Below are positions 53,049 through 53,156 of a DNA stretch of 53,156 bases, piece by piece. The translations under genes and the position numbers were made by a program. Where the stretch lies: positions 1-53,156 of the IMG/VR virus record IMGVR_UViG_3300009094_000023; one strand, 5' to 3'. Within the stretch, counting starts at the first letter, position 1. The number at the start of each line of letters is the position of its first letter. The stretch comes from a virus. The notes under the pieces are model-generated. The model was not told the origin of the DNA, did no database searches, and was given only the letters and a program-made list of their open reading frames with translations.

Positions 53049-53156
53049 CCTCCTATTCTCTACCACCCCCTCCCCCCGTGTCAATTAGCACCACCGGCCA
53101 CCGACGTATCCCAGCCTCCTAGGACACCCCAGGAGACTTGAGTCCCCCAGGCTCAA
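53034..53156. repeat. Right terminal inverted repeat (123 bp)
   Basis: Perfect inverted copy of 1-123. It carries the same two terminal stem-loops, promoter and ATG, here driving the leftward phosphatase-like gene. That the repeat ends a few codons inside two unrelated genes, each in frame, argues that it is a biological repeat kept in register and not a random fold-back join. Confidence 0.95.
53055..53084 (-). promoter_or_regulatory. Right-arm early promoter inside the inverted repeat
   Basis: Exact inverted copy of the left promoter, with TTGACA at 53084-53079 and the -10 region ending at 53055. It points leftward into the phosphatase-like gene starting at 53048. Both early arms should therefore respond identically to host RNA polymerase. 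Confidence 0.75.

Overview
The window reads as one complete, linear, double-stranded DNA tailed-phage genome (siphovirus gene set) of an actinobacterial host, most likely Streptomyces or a close relative. Support: high G+C, many GTG starts and 4-bp (ATGA/GTGA) gene overlaps, a protein nearly identical in its core to the actinobacterial regulator BldC, two DUF397 proteins (an actinobacteria-specific family), and head/tail genes of the kind seen in Streptomyces phages. No integrase, CRISPR array, rRNA or transposase was seen.

Ends. Bases 1-123 are repeated perfectly in inverted orientation at 53034-53156. Each copy starts with two adjacent stem-loops (1-19 and 19-44) and then carries an identical promoter, ATG and first five codons of a gene reading inward; the two genes then diverge. 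This telomere-like layout is unusual for a phage that also encodes a headful/cos-type large terminase.

Layout. There are four convergent or divergent blocks. (1) 109-7014, rightward: about 24 small, tightly overlapping early genes (small DNA-binding proteins, a SLOG-type protein, a PD-(D/E)XK nuclease, zinc-ribbon proteins). (2) 35872-6998, leftward: the structural block in the order large terminase, DUF1360-like membrane protein, portal, MuF-like protein, a 1002-residue capsid protease fused to a 2H phosphoesterase, capsid, decoration-like proteins, connectors, tail proteins with PKD domains, tail chaperones, tape measure, minor tail proteins with an HNH endonuclease inserted, a run of receptor-binding-like proteins, and the lysis genes. 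A rightward BldC-like gene sits inside this block, divergent from the capsid gene, and a leftward terminator overlaps its 3' end. (3) 35936-42748, rightward: an RNA-rich region of normal, odd and fragmentary tRNAs mixed with small genes, then membrane proteins, a VWA protein and two near-identical terminators. (4) 53048-42708, leftward from the right end: a phosphatase-like protein, many small genes, two regulators with HTH folds, an HU-like protein, a RecB/Cas4-like nuclease, a protein with a Pro/Gln/Tyr-rich tail, a primase-helicase, a dCTP deaminase-like protein and a second DUF397 protein.

How it works together (inference). Identical promoters at both ends would fire both early arms at once; the right arm supplies nucleotide metabolism and replication functions (no DNA polymerase was found, so host polymerase is probably used); a central divergent promoter pair at 35881-35964 separates packaging/structure from the tRNA region; the BldC-like protein is well placed to tune the capsid promoter.

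The least conventional parts are the inverted ends, the tRNA region (including an element with a normal acceptor, D and T arm but only a 10-nt remnant where the anticodon arm should be), and the phosphoesterase-protease fusion. All functional calls are from reading motifs by eye; no database or folding program was run.
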